DNA of 64,000 bases. It comes from Bimuria novae-zelandiae CBS 107.79. Taxonomy: Eukaryota; Ascomycota; Dothideomycetes; Pleosporales; Didymosphaeriaceae. Every line of letters begins with the position of its first letter. Positions within the stretch are counted from its first letter, which is position 1. Positions 11,122 to 22,576 of the stretch are shown piece by piece. The notes under the pieces are model-generated. The model ran no database searches. It was not told where the DNA came from and saw nothing but the letters and a program-made list of their open reading frames with translations. The position numbers and the translations under genes were made by a program. The DNA is taken from assembly GCA_010015655.1 (NCBI GenBank), contig ML976720.1, forward strand, positions 300,111-364,110. The letters are read 5' to 3'.

Positions 11122-11878
11122 TTAGTTGGTTGTAATATATCCTTTTGCGCGATATTCCTGTTCCCGACTTGGCTGCGGGAGGCGCGTGTTCATATATTTG
11201 GGATCTACTTGGCGGGCGGGCGCTGGGGTGGGATGCATCTCGGGATCAGATGGGCTAGATTAACCCTGGAAACATGGATATACATGGGAGCGAGGCATTC
11301 GGGGTCTCGATTGTGTCTGCAGTTTTGGGATCGCCGGAACATGACGCAACCGCACTGGACAGTTTGAACTTAAGGGAGCCCGGATGCGCGGCCAGGTCCC
11401 AGCGCAAACGCAGCACACCGAACGGGCTATAAGCGCAGGATTGCTGGGCGCATTAGGGATTGTATATACAGGGAGGCGGCCGTGCATCACCGGGCAGCCG
11501 CCTGTGTGAATTGAGCTATTTGGCTTTACCTGCTGTCTTTGTGAAGCACTAGCTCGACCCAAGGGCGATTCCCTTGTGCTGCTGCTCGCGGGGAAGCAGC
11601 GAGGCTCAAGTCCGCAGCCCAGCCACTTCAACACCACCCGACACCTTCACATCCAGCGCCTTCCACGCGCCCGTCGCTGACCTATGCCCCTTGCGCCCCC
11701 CTCCCACGGCCTGCCAGCACCTCCAATTCTCACCAGAGAGCGCTTATAACCGGTCACACCGCCCCCGCCCTGCGCGCCATTCCGCACCTCCTCTGCGACC
11801 CCGCCTCGCAGCCAGCAGCTCGGCCAGGGCGCGGCCACCGGAGCCAGCCAGCCAGAGATTCTGCCGACCGCCGCCCAC
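11122..11878. promoter_or_regulatory. pkaC upstream region
   Basis: 757 bases between the glycosyltransferase stop and the kinase start, becoming C-rich from about 11600 to 11870. The pyrimidine/CCC-rich last 250 bases are typical of a long fungal 5' UTR. No supported gene. Confidence 0.4.
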
Positions 11879-13473
11879 ATGCCTTCTCTGGGTTTCCTGA
11901 AGAAGAAGAAGACGCGGGACTCCACCGAGTCTCCCACCTCGCCCGTGAAAGATAACGGCGCGCCCATCTTCCCCACGTCGTCCAAGACACAGCGCGCCTC
12001 GGTAGTTAGCAAAACGTCGACCAAGACGAATCCAGAGACGCAACAGCAGCAGCAGCAGCCACAGCAGCCGGCAGCCCCGCAGAGCACCCAGGCGTCGTCG
12101 GGGCCCTCCCACAAGCCCGTCGACTCAATGAACTCGCACCCGTACCCAACGTCGCAGGCATCGCCCGAGCCGTATCAGAACCAGGGGACATCGCACAATG
12201 TGCCGTCGATCCAGAACCTGATACACCCAATCAGCTCCAGCCAAGCGCCCGCCAGCTACCAGCAGCAGTTGCTGCCCCAATCGCAGTCGCAGTCGCAAAC
12301 AACCAAGCCCGCCAATGGCGGCGTGCACATTGCGCAACCGCAGTCGCAGCCGCGGGTGACCAAGGGCAAGTACACGCTGCAGGACTTCGCCATCCAGCGC
12401 ACTCTCGGTACTGGCAGCTTCGGCCGCGTGCACCTCGTGCAGTCCAAGCACAACCAGCGCTACTATGCCGTCAAAGTTCTCAAGAAAGCTCAGGTGGTCA
12501 AGATGAAGCAAGTCGAGCACACCAATGACGAACGCCGCATGTTGCAGCAAGTCAAGCACCCCTTCTTAATCACCCTGTGGGGCACCTTCCAGGACTCCAA
12601 GAACCTGTACATGGTCATGGACTTCGTCGAGGGCGGCGAGCTGTTCAGCTTGCTGAGGAAGTCACAGGTAAGCTTGGCCAAACTGCATTGGACATCGCGC
12701 TTATTTCTGTAGCGTTTCCCCAATCCGGTCGCGAAGTTCTACGCAGCCGAAGTCACCCTTGCGCTCGATTACCTGCATGCGCAAAACATCATCTACCGCG
12801 ACCTCAAGCCCGAGAATCTCCTGCTCGACCGACACGGCCACTTGAAGATCACCGATTTTGGCTTTGCGAAAGAAGTGCCCGACATCACCTGGACGCTCTG
12901 CGGCACGCCCGACTACCTGGCGCCTGAAGTTGTCGCGTCAAAGGGGTACAACAAGTCTGTGGACTGGTGCGTTCTTTGTCGGGCCTGAAGCCTCCAACAT
13001 GTGACTAACAAGCGTAAAGGTGGTCTCTTGGCATCCTCATCTTTGAGATGCTTTGTGGTTTTACGCCTTTCTGGGACGGCGGCTCGCCCATGAAAATCTA
13101 CGAAAACATCCTCAAAGGCCGGGTAAAGTACCCGCCATACATCCACCCCGATGCCCAAGATCTGCTGCAAAAGCTCATTACGCCCGATTTGACGAAGCGC
13201 CTTGGCAACCTTCACGGCGGCAGCAAGGACGTTATGAACCATCCTTGGTTTGCTGAAGTGACGTGGGAGCGGCTGCAGAAGAAGGACATTGATGCGCCGT
13301 ATGTGCCGCCAGTACGGGCTGGCGTCGGCGATGCCAGCCAGTTCGACAAGTATCCCGAGGAAACTGAAGCATACGGACAGACTGGAGATGACCCGTACGT
13401 CACTTTCTTTGCCTCATTGAATCCGCACGCTGACCATATCCACAGACACGGTCATCTGTTCCCAGACTTTTAA
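11879..13473 (+). CDS. pkaC: cAMP-dependent protein kinase catalytic subunit
   Basis: Four exons: 11879-12667, 12713-12966, 13020-13394 and 13446-13473, giving 481 residues. An N-terminal extension of about 160 residues is Gln/Ser/Pro-rich with a polyQ run near residue 55. The kinase domain follows: GTGSFG loop 177-182, Lys199 (YYAVKV), YRDLKPEN 291-298 with Asp293, DFG 311-313, activation loop Thr324 in [14 protein letters not shown], and [17 protein letters not shown]. The last 28-base exon encodes the tail HGHLFPDF, so the chain ends in the FxxF hydrophobic motif that identifies PKA among AGC kinases. It phosphorylates Arg-Arg-x-Ser/Thr substrates when cAMP frees it from the regulatory subunit and controls growth and development in fungi. 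All catalytic residues are present. Confidence 0.96.
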
Positions 13474-16104
13474 ACCTTTGGCTTCGGCCATTTCTTGCCC
13501 TGGCCAATTCCGTGCGAAACCTGCCTGCGTTCCATGCGTGCCTACGACTGTGACTCTTCGCGGCTGCCATGGTCACGAGCTACGGCCCTGCAGCGAAATG
13601 CATTACGAACGAAGAAAAAACAAAATTCACTTATCCCCGGGTCCCATGTATTCTTTTCCTACCTGTCTCTGGTGCTCGTTTCCATTATTATCCCACAGGC
13701 GAGGCTTTCAGCCCGCCCACTTTTATTTTCCTGTGCCGTGACGAAGGGATACGGCGGCGCTTCTTGCTTGGGTACAATTGCAGTTTCATGGTCGGCTTCA
13801 TACTTTGAGTTCTGTGTCTGAGCACTTGGGTGCGTACTTTGCCTGTTCGGATATGCAATGGCAAAGGAGGGCTGTAGTGGGAGGACGTTAGAGCCTGTTA
13901 AGGCCATGTGTGCTGTGCGGTGGGGTTTGGCTGGGCTGCTATGCTGTATGTGTGTTCGCTGTCAGTGATGGCGGAGATGGAGGAGTTGTGGAGGGTATGG
14001 TACTACTAGCGAATATCGACAATTGCGAGCGTTGTCTGTACGATGACGGTGTTGTATTGAGATGACTCTTGGACGTGGATTGGCTGTGTGGGAAGGCGAG
14101 AGCGCGCTCCGATCGAGGATACTGCATACTCTCCCCGAGTTCCACAGCCCTGTCGCGAACCCCATCATTTCTTTCTCCTCTTTTCCTCCCTTTGTGTAGT
14201 GTCGTTGTACCACCACGTTTCCCTCACGCTCCTCGCGCGGTCTATAACACCCTTTTTTCTTTTGAGCTTATAAAGCCTCGTACCTCGAGCGTGGTTCTTA
14301 ACCGTTATGGGGCCCACGTCCCGCTTCACGACTCGGAGTGTCTCATTCACAGCTTGCGGCGAGAGGGTAATGGGCTGCTTGTTCGCAGACTTCCAGCGAG
14401 TGGGCAATGAGGGGCTTGGAGCCGTTGTGCACCCGCACACCATGAACACACGCCCATGCGCTCGTCTTGCGCGAGACAACTTCTCCAGTTATCTTTACCC
14501 GGGGCTATAAGAATGCAGTCTCGGTGGGGATTCGGGCCGTGGGGAGCAGAAGTTGCTACCGGGCAGTTCGACGGAGGGACATTGATCGGGTGGTGATTAT
14601 CCTTTGGGAAGGTTTTGAAGGCTGCATGATGAAGGTTTCACGGGGAAAAGATAGAACTTAATAGACGGATAAGTCATGATCGCTTTCTGGAGGATGATTC
14701 TATGAATGAAAGGCGTGAAAGAGCGAGATATCATCGCTGTTCAGGCGGGATGTGGCTCGTTTTTGGCGATGTTGGATTTATCGGTGAGGGCTTCGAGTAT
14801 GAAGGTTAGTAAAGTCAGGGCTGTAACCGACACTATGGCGGTAAGCGCACGGCTATGGGGTGCGGAAAGGTTCGACAAGTGATTATAACGTATATAGGGC
14901 GAATGCGAGTCATGCTGCTCACCTTTTCACCGGGAGGTACCTCCCAGAATGCGGCGCCGAAGTCATTGTAATAGCTGATGGGGCAAAGCTCTGACCCTTA
15001 TAGTCTTGCCCGAGTTGTTGGGAAGACATTGGCCAACGGAGACGTCTTGGCCGTCTCTGTGCCCTAAAGGAGGTTGGTAATGACTGAAGTAATCTTGTAG
15101 CCTGGCGAGATAACTCGGTACGGCTGCATGCGGTGTAGTATACGCTTCGGTCTGAGATTTTCATGCTGCGGCCAGGTTGCTTTCACTTTAGGGACTCTCG
15201 GTTTAGGCCGGGATCGTGGATACAACGGATGAGCCCGTGCAGGGCGTTGCGATTTCTGAGCCCCAAGGCCCAGAGTTACTGGGAACAAGGTTGTACTGCA
15301 AGAGTGTGGCGTAGTTTCGGAAAGTTTATCTGTGTGCGGTGAGTGATGAGCGGCTGGGTCGCAGATCTGGTCAGCAATCGGCTCGCATCACAGCCTGATT
15401 GCTTCTTGAGACTTTTTTGGGCCAGAGTTTTAATCGCTCGTGGGGCCGGACGTGTATAAATGGCACTGAGTTTATAGAGGGATGTCACCGCAAGTACACC
15501 GCCACAGCAAAGCCTGGTCACATATTTGCAAGTCTTCTTTACGGGATGAAGGGGAATACCGAAGCTTTCCTTCCAGCTTACTTCAAGAACTCGTCCCCCG
15601 CAGAGCCTCATCGCTCAGCCTTTCGGACTAGGACGCAAGCATGCCCGACAGTATGACTGACAGCGCGTCTCACAAACCGTGCACCGAGGATCTCAGCGTT
15701 TTAACTTAGGCAGAGACGCTCCACGTTTAGTGTAAAGCGTGAAGAATTGGATGATAGGTAAGGTAAAGTCAACATATGTCTTACTCATAGGACGTCGAAT
15801 GTACCTGAGCAACACACGCCGGTGTACAAGCTTGCCCAACGGTTCTAAAAGGGAGATAGAAGCGAGATCGGTCTTAGCATTACTTCAATAGTATCTCCTA
15901 ACTAACTAAATAATCCTTCGTTTAGACAAACTCACGTGGAAGCGCTTCGATTACTGATGCCTACCTACCATTGGTATGGTATGGTACTCTTAGTTAGTAT
16001 TCTTTTTACTGCTTTGAAATTTGCCCCGCAAGGATTTATACCGTAATCATTTATCAGAGATATACCATGTGTACATACCATAGGTAGCTTAGGTAGTGAG
16101 ATCC

Positions 16105-16116
16105 TTACCTAGGTAA
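16105..16116. repeat. TTACCTAGGTAA palindrome
   Basis: A perfect 12-base palindrome. It lies in a stretch with several further copies of ACCATAGGTA and TAGGTAG-like words (15960-16120). A related 14-base palindrome occurs at 16728. Confidence 0.8.
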
Positions 16117-16727
16117 CACCGCAACTCTACCTTCTATGACGTACAGTTGTGATCTCGCGCGCATTGATGCCTAGAGAAGAGTTCAACCGATCTGAGTGAT
16201 TATCAGCCCTGCAGCTTGCATTCAAAATCTACATGTATGGTACCGATCGTCAGCCACACGAGGCAAACGGCATCATCGCTGACCAGCACTCCCAAACTAC
16301 CGTTCTTGATCAACAAATCAGTGTGCGCACTAAATTCTGCACGGCTATATGGGTTAACCTTCTGCAGGTACAAGGGAGGAGGTTCGCAAGCAGAAGCTGC
16401 CTTCCGTACTGACATCAATCATTCCGATCGGTGCATCCAGATGTCACTCCCATTTTAGCAATTCTTCGGTAAGAATTTCTAATTGGTTGCCTGCTTCAGA
16501 AATTTGTCTTCAGGCCAACTGGTAGACCTCAACCTATGATTGTTCCGCCGGGTCTAATTCGACCAACACATGTGCAGACCTTCAAACGGTTGCAGAAGAT
16601 GATCCAAAAAGTAGGTACTGGCTAACAATTGCCTATTCGGTCACTCGACAGCATATGTGAGATTAACTTGCTACGTACGCCTTTGTGTGAACTAGCATTG
16701 TTTTGCGAATTCATGAAAAATTGATTC

Positions 16728-16741
16728 CCTACCTAGGTAGG
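16728..16741. repeat. CCTACCTAGGTAGG palindrome
   Basis: A perfect 14-base palindrome sharing the ACCTAGGT core with 16105-16116. Such words recur in intergenic DNA of filamentous ascomycetes; the function is unknown. Confidence 0.8.
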
Positions 16742-18043
16742 ACGCATTGCAAGAAGATAAACATAGCTCTTAGTATGATACCGGAAGATGTGTGTAATGA
16801 CATCCATCTGTATAACGGGTCCAGAAAGCACTTAATCGGTCTAAGTACCCCATGTTTCTTTGTAATGGCACCCCACGAACTCTCTGAGCCTCACAGAAAC
16901 CGTTCTAGACAGGTTTTGCGAGGCCCATCCGCAGATGCGATGGATTGACTCCGCCAAAATAATCCTGCTATATTGAAGTTTAGTCCTGATGCCTATTCTG
17001 CCCATCGTCTTAGTGCATAAATGATGGAGAAGGGTCTCGTAAGTCAAACAAGAAACTTTCCACAACGTACTATTTCGCCACCACTATCCTCATCCCCTTT
17101 GGTGTCGACCAAGGCAATAACCGTCTTCAAGGTATCACCTCTTTGCTTCCACTTCGCCTCTTCATTACGAGGGAATACATTCCCGACAATCTATCGCTTG
17201 GATTGCTTCTTCATTCCACTTACGTCGATTCCCACACGGTTGCAGAACTAGAATCCGTTAGGCTATTGGTTCTTTGCACATTGCAAGAGATACGGATCGA
17301 ACTCTTCATTCATATCTTGCAACTAAATTTGCTTTGGGACTTTTCTTCAACTTTCATTGCAGCAAGCACACGTAGTCAACATGTCCCCCTAAGGGCCTTC
17401 CAAGAATATCACGTAGCCTTCTGCTGATGGAATCGACTCTCAGTTCCAATTCAAATACCGGAAACCAAGAATCAACTGCTCTTCCATCAGGCAATCCAAC
17501 AAAAATATCGACTAGAACTCAGACACATCTGCCGCGTCAACAAGCTACCACAAAAACCCAGGCACCACAAGGAACGACATCCACATCTTTCGATACTTGG
17601 TTGAGCGGCAAAGACGATCCATCGTCGGTTGAGAACAGGAGAAAAGATTGAAGTCACCTCTGGAGCTGGTAACGAGTTTTCCTGACCGGTTGAGCTTCAG
17701 CTTCGGATGACCGTCGTATTTGTTTTTGATCTACAGGAACAAGACCGGCGACTCTGTCTAAAGAAGACATTGGATTGTGTCTTCGTCGCCATCAAGAGTG
17801 ATCAAAGTTACGCTTCTATGCCACTACAATCCTGACGTCTTATTGATGGTCACATATGTAGATGCACGTAACGACGGGATTTTATAGTGCCATCTTGTGT
17901 GTAAGGATTAGATAAGTAGATTGTTGTATGCGACTAACTGCGATCGACGCTTAAAGGTACTAACGATTTTCAACGTAAATAGCTACATATTTTCTAAGGC
18001 GACCTAAAGGTTAATCATGAAGTGAACTCATCGTCTGGGCTGC

Positions 18044-19227
18044 TCACCCACTAAGCTTCGCATACTTCCGTGCGGTCCTAGTCTTGAAGTACCACACCAC
18101 AAAGAGCAGTAAATTGACGAACTCAAGGGCTGCCAGGGCCACCGCAGCCCAAAATGCGAATCGCTGCAGAAAAAATCAGCAAGACTTCAAGAAAACGACC
18201 AGGCGCAGATTTCACTTACCATTTCGGTGCAAACCTCCCCATAGTTGACATGATTATACCTCGCCTCTGCCTTCGCATGCTTACAGGCCCAAGACATGAG
18301 ATCCCAATGCGTCTCCTTCGTATCCCACGAAGCGTAATACGCCGTGGTAGCAACCCACAGCGCCAGACACACAGTCGAGATGATAATAGTGGCGATGTTG
18401 CCAGTCTTGGTCATGCGGCGGACCTATCATCTTATAAGCATCTACACACCAAAATTCACCGCACCATAAGTACTATTCGAAGGATAGATACGTACCTTCT
18501 GACTCACACTAGCAACACTCAACACCAAACTCAGCCCCGTCGCGGTGGCCGCAACAGCCAGCATCAGCATAGTCGGATGCATCTTCATAAGCTCCGGCCA
18601 CACATTCATAATTCCGCCGCCGTCGCCGTTCTTAAACGCTTTCTTCACCTCCTTGGTTTTCTTGTACGTGCTCAGCGCGTCGAGGAGCACCGCGACGATG
18701 GCGACGGAGATGAGGCACGAGAGTACCCGAAGGATCCAGCGCGTAACGTACCACCGCCGCGAGTTACTGAGTTGCGGTGCAGACCCGCGATTTGAGGCCG
18801 CTTCTTTTCGCCGCTGCATCTGCACGTGCGCGTCGGCATGTTTGCGCGCTTGGGCGAGGAGACGTTCGTCGTCGCTGGGGGGAGTGCTTCCTCTTTTTGT
18901 GGACCTGCCGCGGGGCTTTTCGACGTAGATGGATGGTGCAATGAGGGTGGTGGTGTCGTTGTTGCCATGGGGATCGTAGTGCGTCTCTGGACGAGAGAGA
19001 TCGATGTCGCCGTGTGCCATGGGGTCTGCACTGAAGAGCGTCGTCCCAAGCGCAGGGTCGTTGTGCTCACGGAAGTGCGAGGTTCGTCCGCGCGAACCGG
19101 CGGCGGCGGGTGACGAGTCGCGAGAGCGGAGGAAGCGTTCGCTCGAGTTGAGCGACTCGTCGTAGTCGTAGCCGTCGCGGAAGCGGGAGACCCGTGTGTT
19201 CAAAGATTGTTCGCGCGAATGTGACAT
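18044..19227 (-). CDS. Four-helix membrane protein, MARVEL-like topology
   Basis: Three exons on the minus strand, 19227-18496, 18423-18220 and 18163-18044, with phase-clean introns and 351 residues in all. Residues 1-155 are polar and rich in Arg, Ser, Asp and His (starting MSHSREQSLNTRVSRF), probably a disordered cytosolic tail. Four hydrophobic segments follow: about 163-185 (ILRVLSCLISVAIVAVLL), 217-240 (LMLAVAATATGLSLVLSVAS), 251-272 (IATIIISTVCLALWVATTAY) and 313-335 (FAFWAAVALAALEFVNLLLF). A Cys-containing loop (HWDLMSWACKHAKAEARY..EVCTEM) lies between the last two, which fits MARVEL-type fungal membrane proteins. The exact family is not recognised. Location at the plasma membrane or eisosome-like domains is inference. 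Confidence 0.85.
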
Positions 19228-20260
19228 TATTTATATACACGTACACTGCCTATGCACAAGAAGAAAGTAAAAGATACCTATGGTAGTATTCCTGAAAGGT
19301 CCTGCATTTTGCGCAAGGCGAGGAGTATATATGAAGGCGTTCGATACATTATTCAGGCTCGTGTATTTTGGAACATGGTCCGTGGGGAGTGGCTCGAAGT
19401 AGGTGTTATGCGGATTTGTATTATGGCCAAAAATATCACGGTTTGTAAGGGACGAGGCTGAAGCTGGATCAGGAGATTCCGCGCCACGAATGGAGGGAGG
19501 AGCTGCCAAGCGTCAGCGTGTGTGGTGAGGCTGATAGATCCCATGCCTGTTGTGGCTTAGCGCTTACGGTTTGGGATTGCTGATTGGCTCGCTGAAAGTT
19601 TGTCCAGATTAGCAACCCAGGAATTAGGGCTAGACAGACGTTTGAGTGATATTTTAACGTTGTTGTGGGCGCGGTGTTCAGCTACTCTTGTTTTTTTTGC
19701 CGCGCGAGAAATAATCATGATTGATGAACGACTTTGGCTCCCGAGCTGGTATCGGGGTATAGGCAAGAGCCTTAGCGGATTAAGCAAATGGTAAATTTGG
19801 GAATCGAAAGATTTAAAGTTTGTTAGCTAGCGATTAGCCACAAGTAGATTGATTACCAGTCCGAAGTGCATACCTGTTGATTGCGAAAACCCCTGTGAGC
19901 GCGTATCAGAAAATTGTATTTGTAATAGGGAGAATTTGGTAGGCCTCCGTAAACTATTTGTAAAGGAGTACGATGAGGTAATGTAGTGGTGTTTTGGGTA
20001 ATAACTTGATTTCACATTTGCTGGGAGCGTCTTAAGTGTATTTTGTATCTTATTGAGACCCAGGAATGAGATGAAGATAGACACTGTACCGGAAAGTTCT
20101 TCGTGTAGGATCCAAACAATATAAGCTTTTTTTAGCTTCTGTATCTGATCGCATTGTCTTTGAAAACAAGATTCCGCAGGAACTGTTCTCTCCTTCTGCA
20201 TTGTTGTCAAGCTCAAGTAATGTTATATCATGAGATGACGATGTAAAAAAGGCATGCAGG
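19228..20260. other. Intergenic, nothing supported
   Basis: About 1 kb with only short open frames and no splice-compatible partners. AT content rises from 19.6 to 20.2 kb. It probably contains the promoter of the membrane protein and the 3' flank of the SprT-like relic. Confidence 0.5.
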
Positions 20261-21376
20261 CTAATGAAGTGAGGTTGTCGACTGCGCTTCCATTGATACG
20301 GAGCGAGAACGGGGTGGAGAGGGAAACTCCCCTTTCATAAGCTCCAAGACACCGCTCTGCATGGCTTGGTAGTCTTCACAGCAGTGAGACAGGCAACGAG
20401 GACGTGAGGTCGTGCACATGCAGCGCCACTCGCCAGGAATCTCCGATAACTTGAAGGAAAAGCGGTCATCCAGCACATGTGGCTCACATTCTTGCAAGGC
20501 TGTTATGAGGCGTTGAGATACAGGCCCGTGTCCGGCGTAGATGCCGTTATAAAAGCTCTCGACACCATGGAGCCCGAAGAAGGCCACAGTGCGAAACAAA
20601 TCAATACAGCGAGCGGCCAAGTACTTGCACAGCGGGCCGGAAGAACAGTTCGTCCCATCGCAGCAAAAGCGAGGGAGATACTCGTGCAGTAGCTCATGAA
20701 GAATCGTGCTAACGATATCAACGTCAGTACAATCGTTGTCTTCATGCATCTTGAGTTGATCTCGATCACAGAGGGGACAGCGCTTTTAGATGGATGTTGC
20801 TGGCCATATGCGTCGAGCAGGTCGTCGTTTCGAGAGAACTTCACGTTGCCCAGATAGCTATCATAAAAGATGGTGTTGAGTGGCTTGCACAGCGCAAAAA
20901 CCTCTGGATATGCGCGTCTACCCTGGCGTGCCTCACTGTATTAGGTGGAACGCCTTTTGGAACCGGTGCAACGCCTTCGTATGCCGTGGCATGAGGCCGA
21001 CGTCCTTCAAGGACTTCAGATGAGCCTCGAGGAGCCCAGTGGGGACCCTATAATCACAAGACCGACGGAGTGTGGTCTTCCGACTAATATCCGTGATGTC
21101 CTTGGGGCCCTCATGGCCGAGAAACTCTGGACTATTACCAAAACGAGCGGTCCAAGGTTTGGGTGCGTGCTCGTAGCACACACAAACTTCGTCGACATTG
21201 TTTGTCGTCACTCCTGCAGGGAGAAGATGACGGTAGCTCCACGGGAATTGCGGAAACCCGATTCGAATGTTCTCGGGTCGCAACTTGGCGATCACGTCCG
21301 CTCGTCGCTGTTCTTGTCCTCGGGTTGCGTTGGCCGTTTTCAAGGTAACTATCAACTGAAGCTGTTGAATACGCAC
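20261..21376 (-). pseudogene. SprT-like zinc metalloprotease, frameshifted
   Basis: Three successive minus-strand frames join into one SprT-like arrangement. Frame 1 (21376-about 20940) ends HRFQKAFHLI. Frame 2 carries YSEARQGRRAYPEVF and FYDSYLGNVKFSRNDDL down to about 20750. Frame 3 (20749-20261) carries the zinc-binding HExxH helix (STILHELLHEYL), a Cys-rich stretch and GIYAGHGPVSQRLITALQE, matching the GHGxxxQ motif of the family. The breaks near 20940 and 20750 shift frame, and no intron of plausible size restores it: the only GT..AG candidate at the first break is 33 bases and lands out of phase. Either the gene is a recent pseudogene or the assembly has two indels. SprT-like proteins act in DNA-protein crosslink repair or are of unknown role. 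The N-terminus is uncertain. Confidence 0.6.
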
Positions 21377-22576
21377 CTCGGTGATGAATTGGATAAGATA
21401 GGGATATCAGTATATATACGAGGGGGAGAAGAATTTTGTAATATCATAATGTTCCTCTCGCCGCGGTCCGTGAAAGGTCAAGGTATGCCAAATGCGCTCA
21501 CAAAACGCCCAACGCATTTCGGTGAAAGTGGAACGTGCCCTCATGATGCAATGAGATGGAAGATGGTAAGACTTTCACATCTTGCACTCGGTGTTGTTCA
21601 GAATCGTATGGGTGGAGCGCGACCTCCCGCCGACAGGTTGATTGCGAACCGTCGCATCGGATTACCAACGTGGGCGCGTTGTTGTTGAGAAGCAGGAACA
21701 GACGCTCCACTTTGGTAGAGGACGCACTGGAGAAGCAGCCTATAGGTTGATATATCAAAAGTCGGGAGGTGGCTGAACCGTTAGCTATGTTTAAATCAGC
21801 TTGATAGAGATCGTTAAGAACTGTTTCGGATTTTCCATCAACACGAACCGTCATCAGGTGTCATTTGGTGTTTCATCAACGATTGTCGACTCGTCTCCTA
21901 TAACCCAATGGAGGTCTCTGACCATTCGATGTCCAATCGAAGCGATCAACGATATGCATTGTACGAGAAGATGCAGTCATCTCTTGCAGGTACACATTAT
22001 CAGCACCATGCTACGTGTTGAATAATGACACTTTGTTCGACAGCCTGGCTCGTAGGAATTCTGTAAGACGCTTTCCTACCCCAACTTGTTAGTCACAGAT
22101 CATGTCTCAGTTGTCAGTCTGGCTCTTGTGAAGATACCTACACATACTGGTTCTGCCGCGTCCGATAGGCGGCCGTTGTTGTTTGCATGGCAATATGTGA
22201 ATGTCATTACGTCTGCAATTGTTTGATAGCGCTGTAGGACCCTTTACGATGTTGCATCACAGATTTGATTTGCTCTTGCCCGGAAAGCTAGTTTAGGAAG
22301 GTACAAAAGTTCCGCGAACAGCCTAATGCACGTTATTAGTGATGACCCGTGGACGACGAGGGACCCTGCAGCTCTATTCGAGGTAGCGCAAAACCACCTC
22401 GCAATCTTGTGACGAGAGGAGCGCAAACGAACCGCCGTTGATCGCACCTGCCGAGAGCGATGCGCACGTCTTGGCAGCACTGCTGTTCTTTACTTACTTC
22501 ATACCGCAAGTCCTCCGACACTCCTCCCTTCGCCTTCATCCCTTGAGACTAGCCGAAGCCTCTTTCGACAACAACC
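21377..22576. other. Intergenic, nothing supported
   Basis: 1.2 kb between the SprT-like relic and the divergent esterase gene. No open frame is convincing. It should contain the esterase promoter and possibly an unrecognised 5' exon of the relic. Confidence 0.45.

Larger units (their letters stand above)
13474..18043. other. 4.6 kb gene-poor region
   Basis: No gene could be supported. The first 500 bases are the pkaC 3' flank. Open frames at 14069-14410, 15276-15611 (-), 16216-16458 and 17021-17427 are short and of arbitrary composition. One Ser/Thr/Gln-rich frame at 17427-17651 (74 residues, starting MESTLSSNSNTG) reads like a low-complexity peptide but has no recognised domain. From about 15.7 to 17.9 kb the DNA is more AT-rich and carries CCTAGG-centred palindromes. 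Confidence 0.5.

Noticed and set aside
17427..17651. A 74-residue Ser/Thr/Gln-rich frame
   Set aside because: It is short, low complexity and isolated; kept only as a remark in the intergenic entry.
18154..18795. A 213-residue + frame opposite the membrane protein
   Set aside because: Antisense shadow of three well-supported exons and introns.
20908..20940. A 33-base intron to repair the first SprT-like frameshift
   Set aside because: Shorter than other introns here (about 44-60) and the resulting phase is still wrong.
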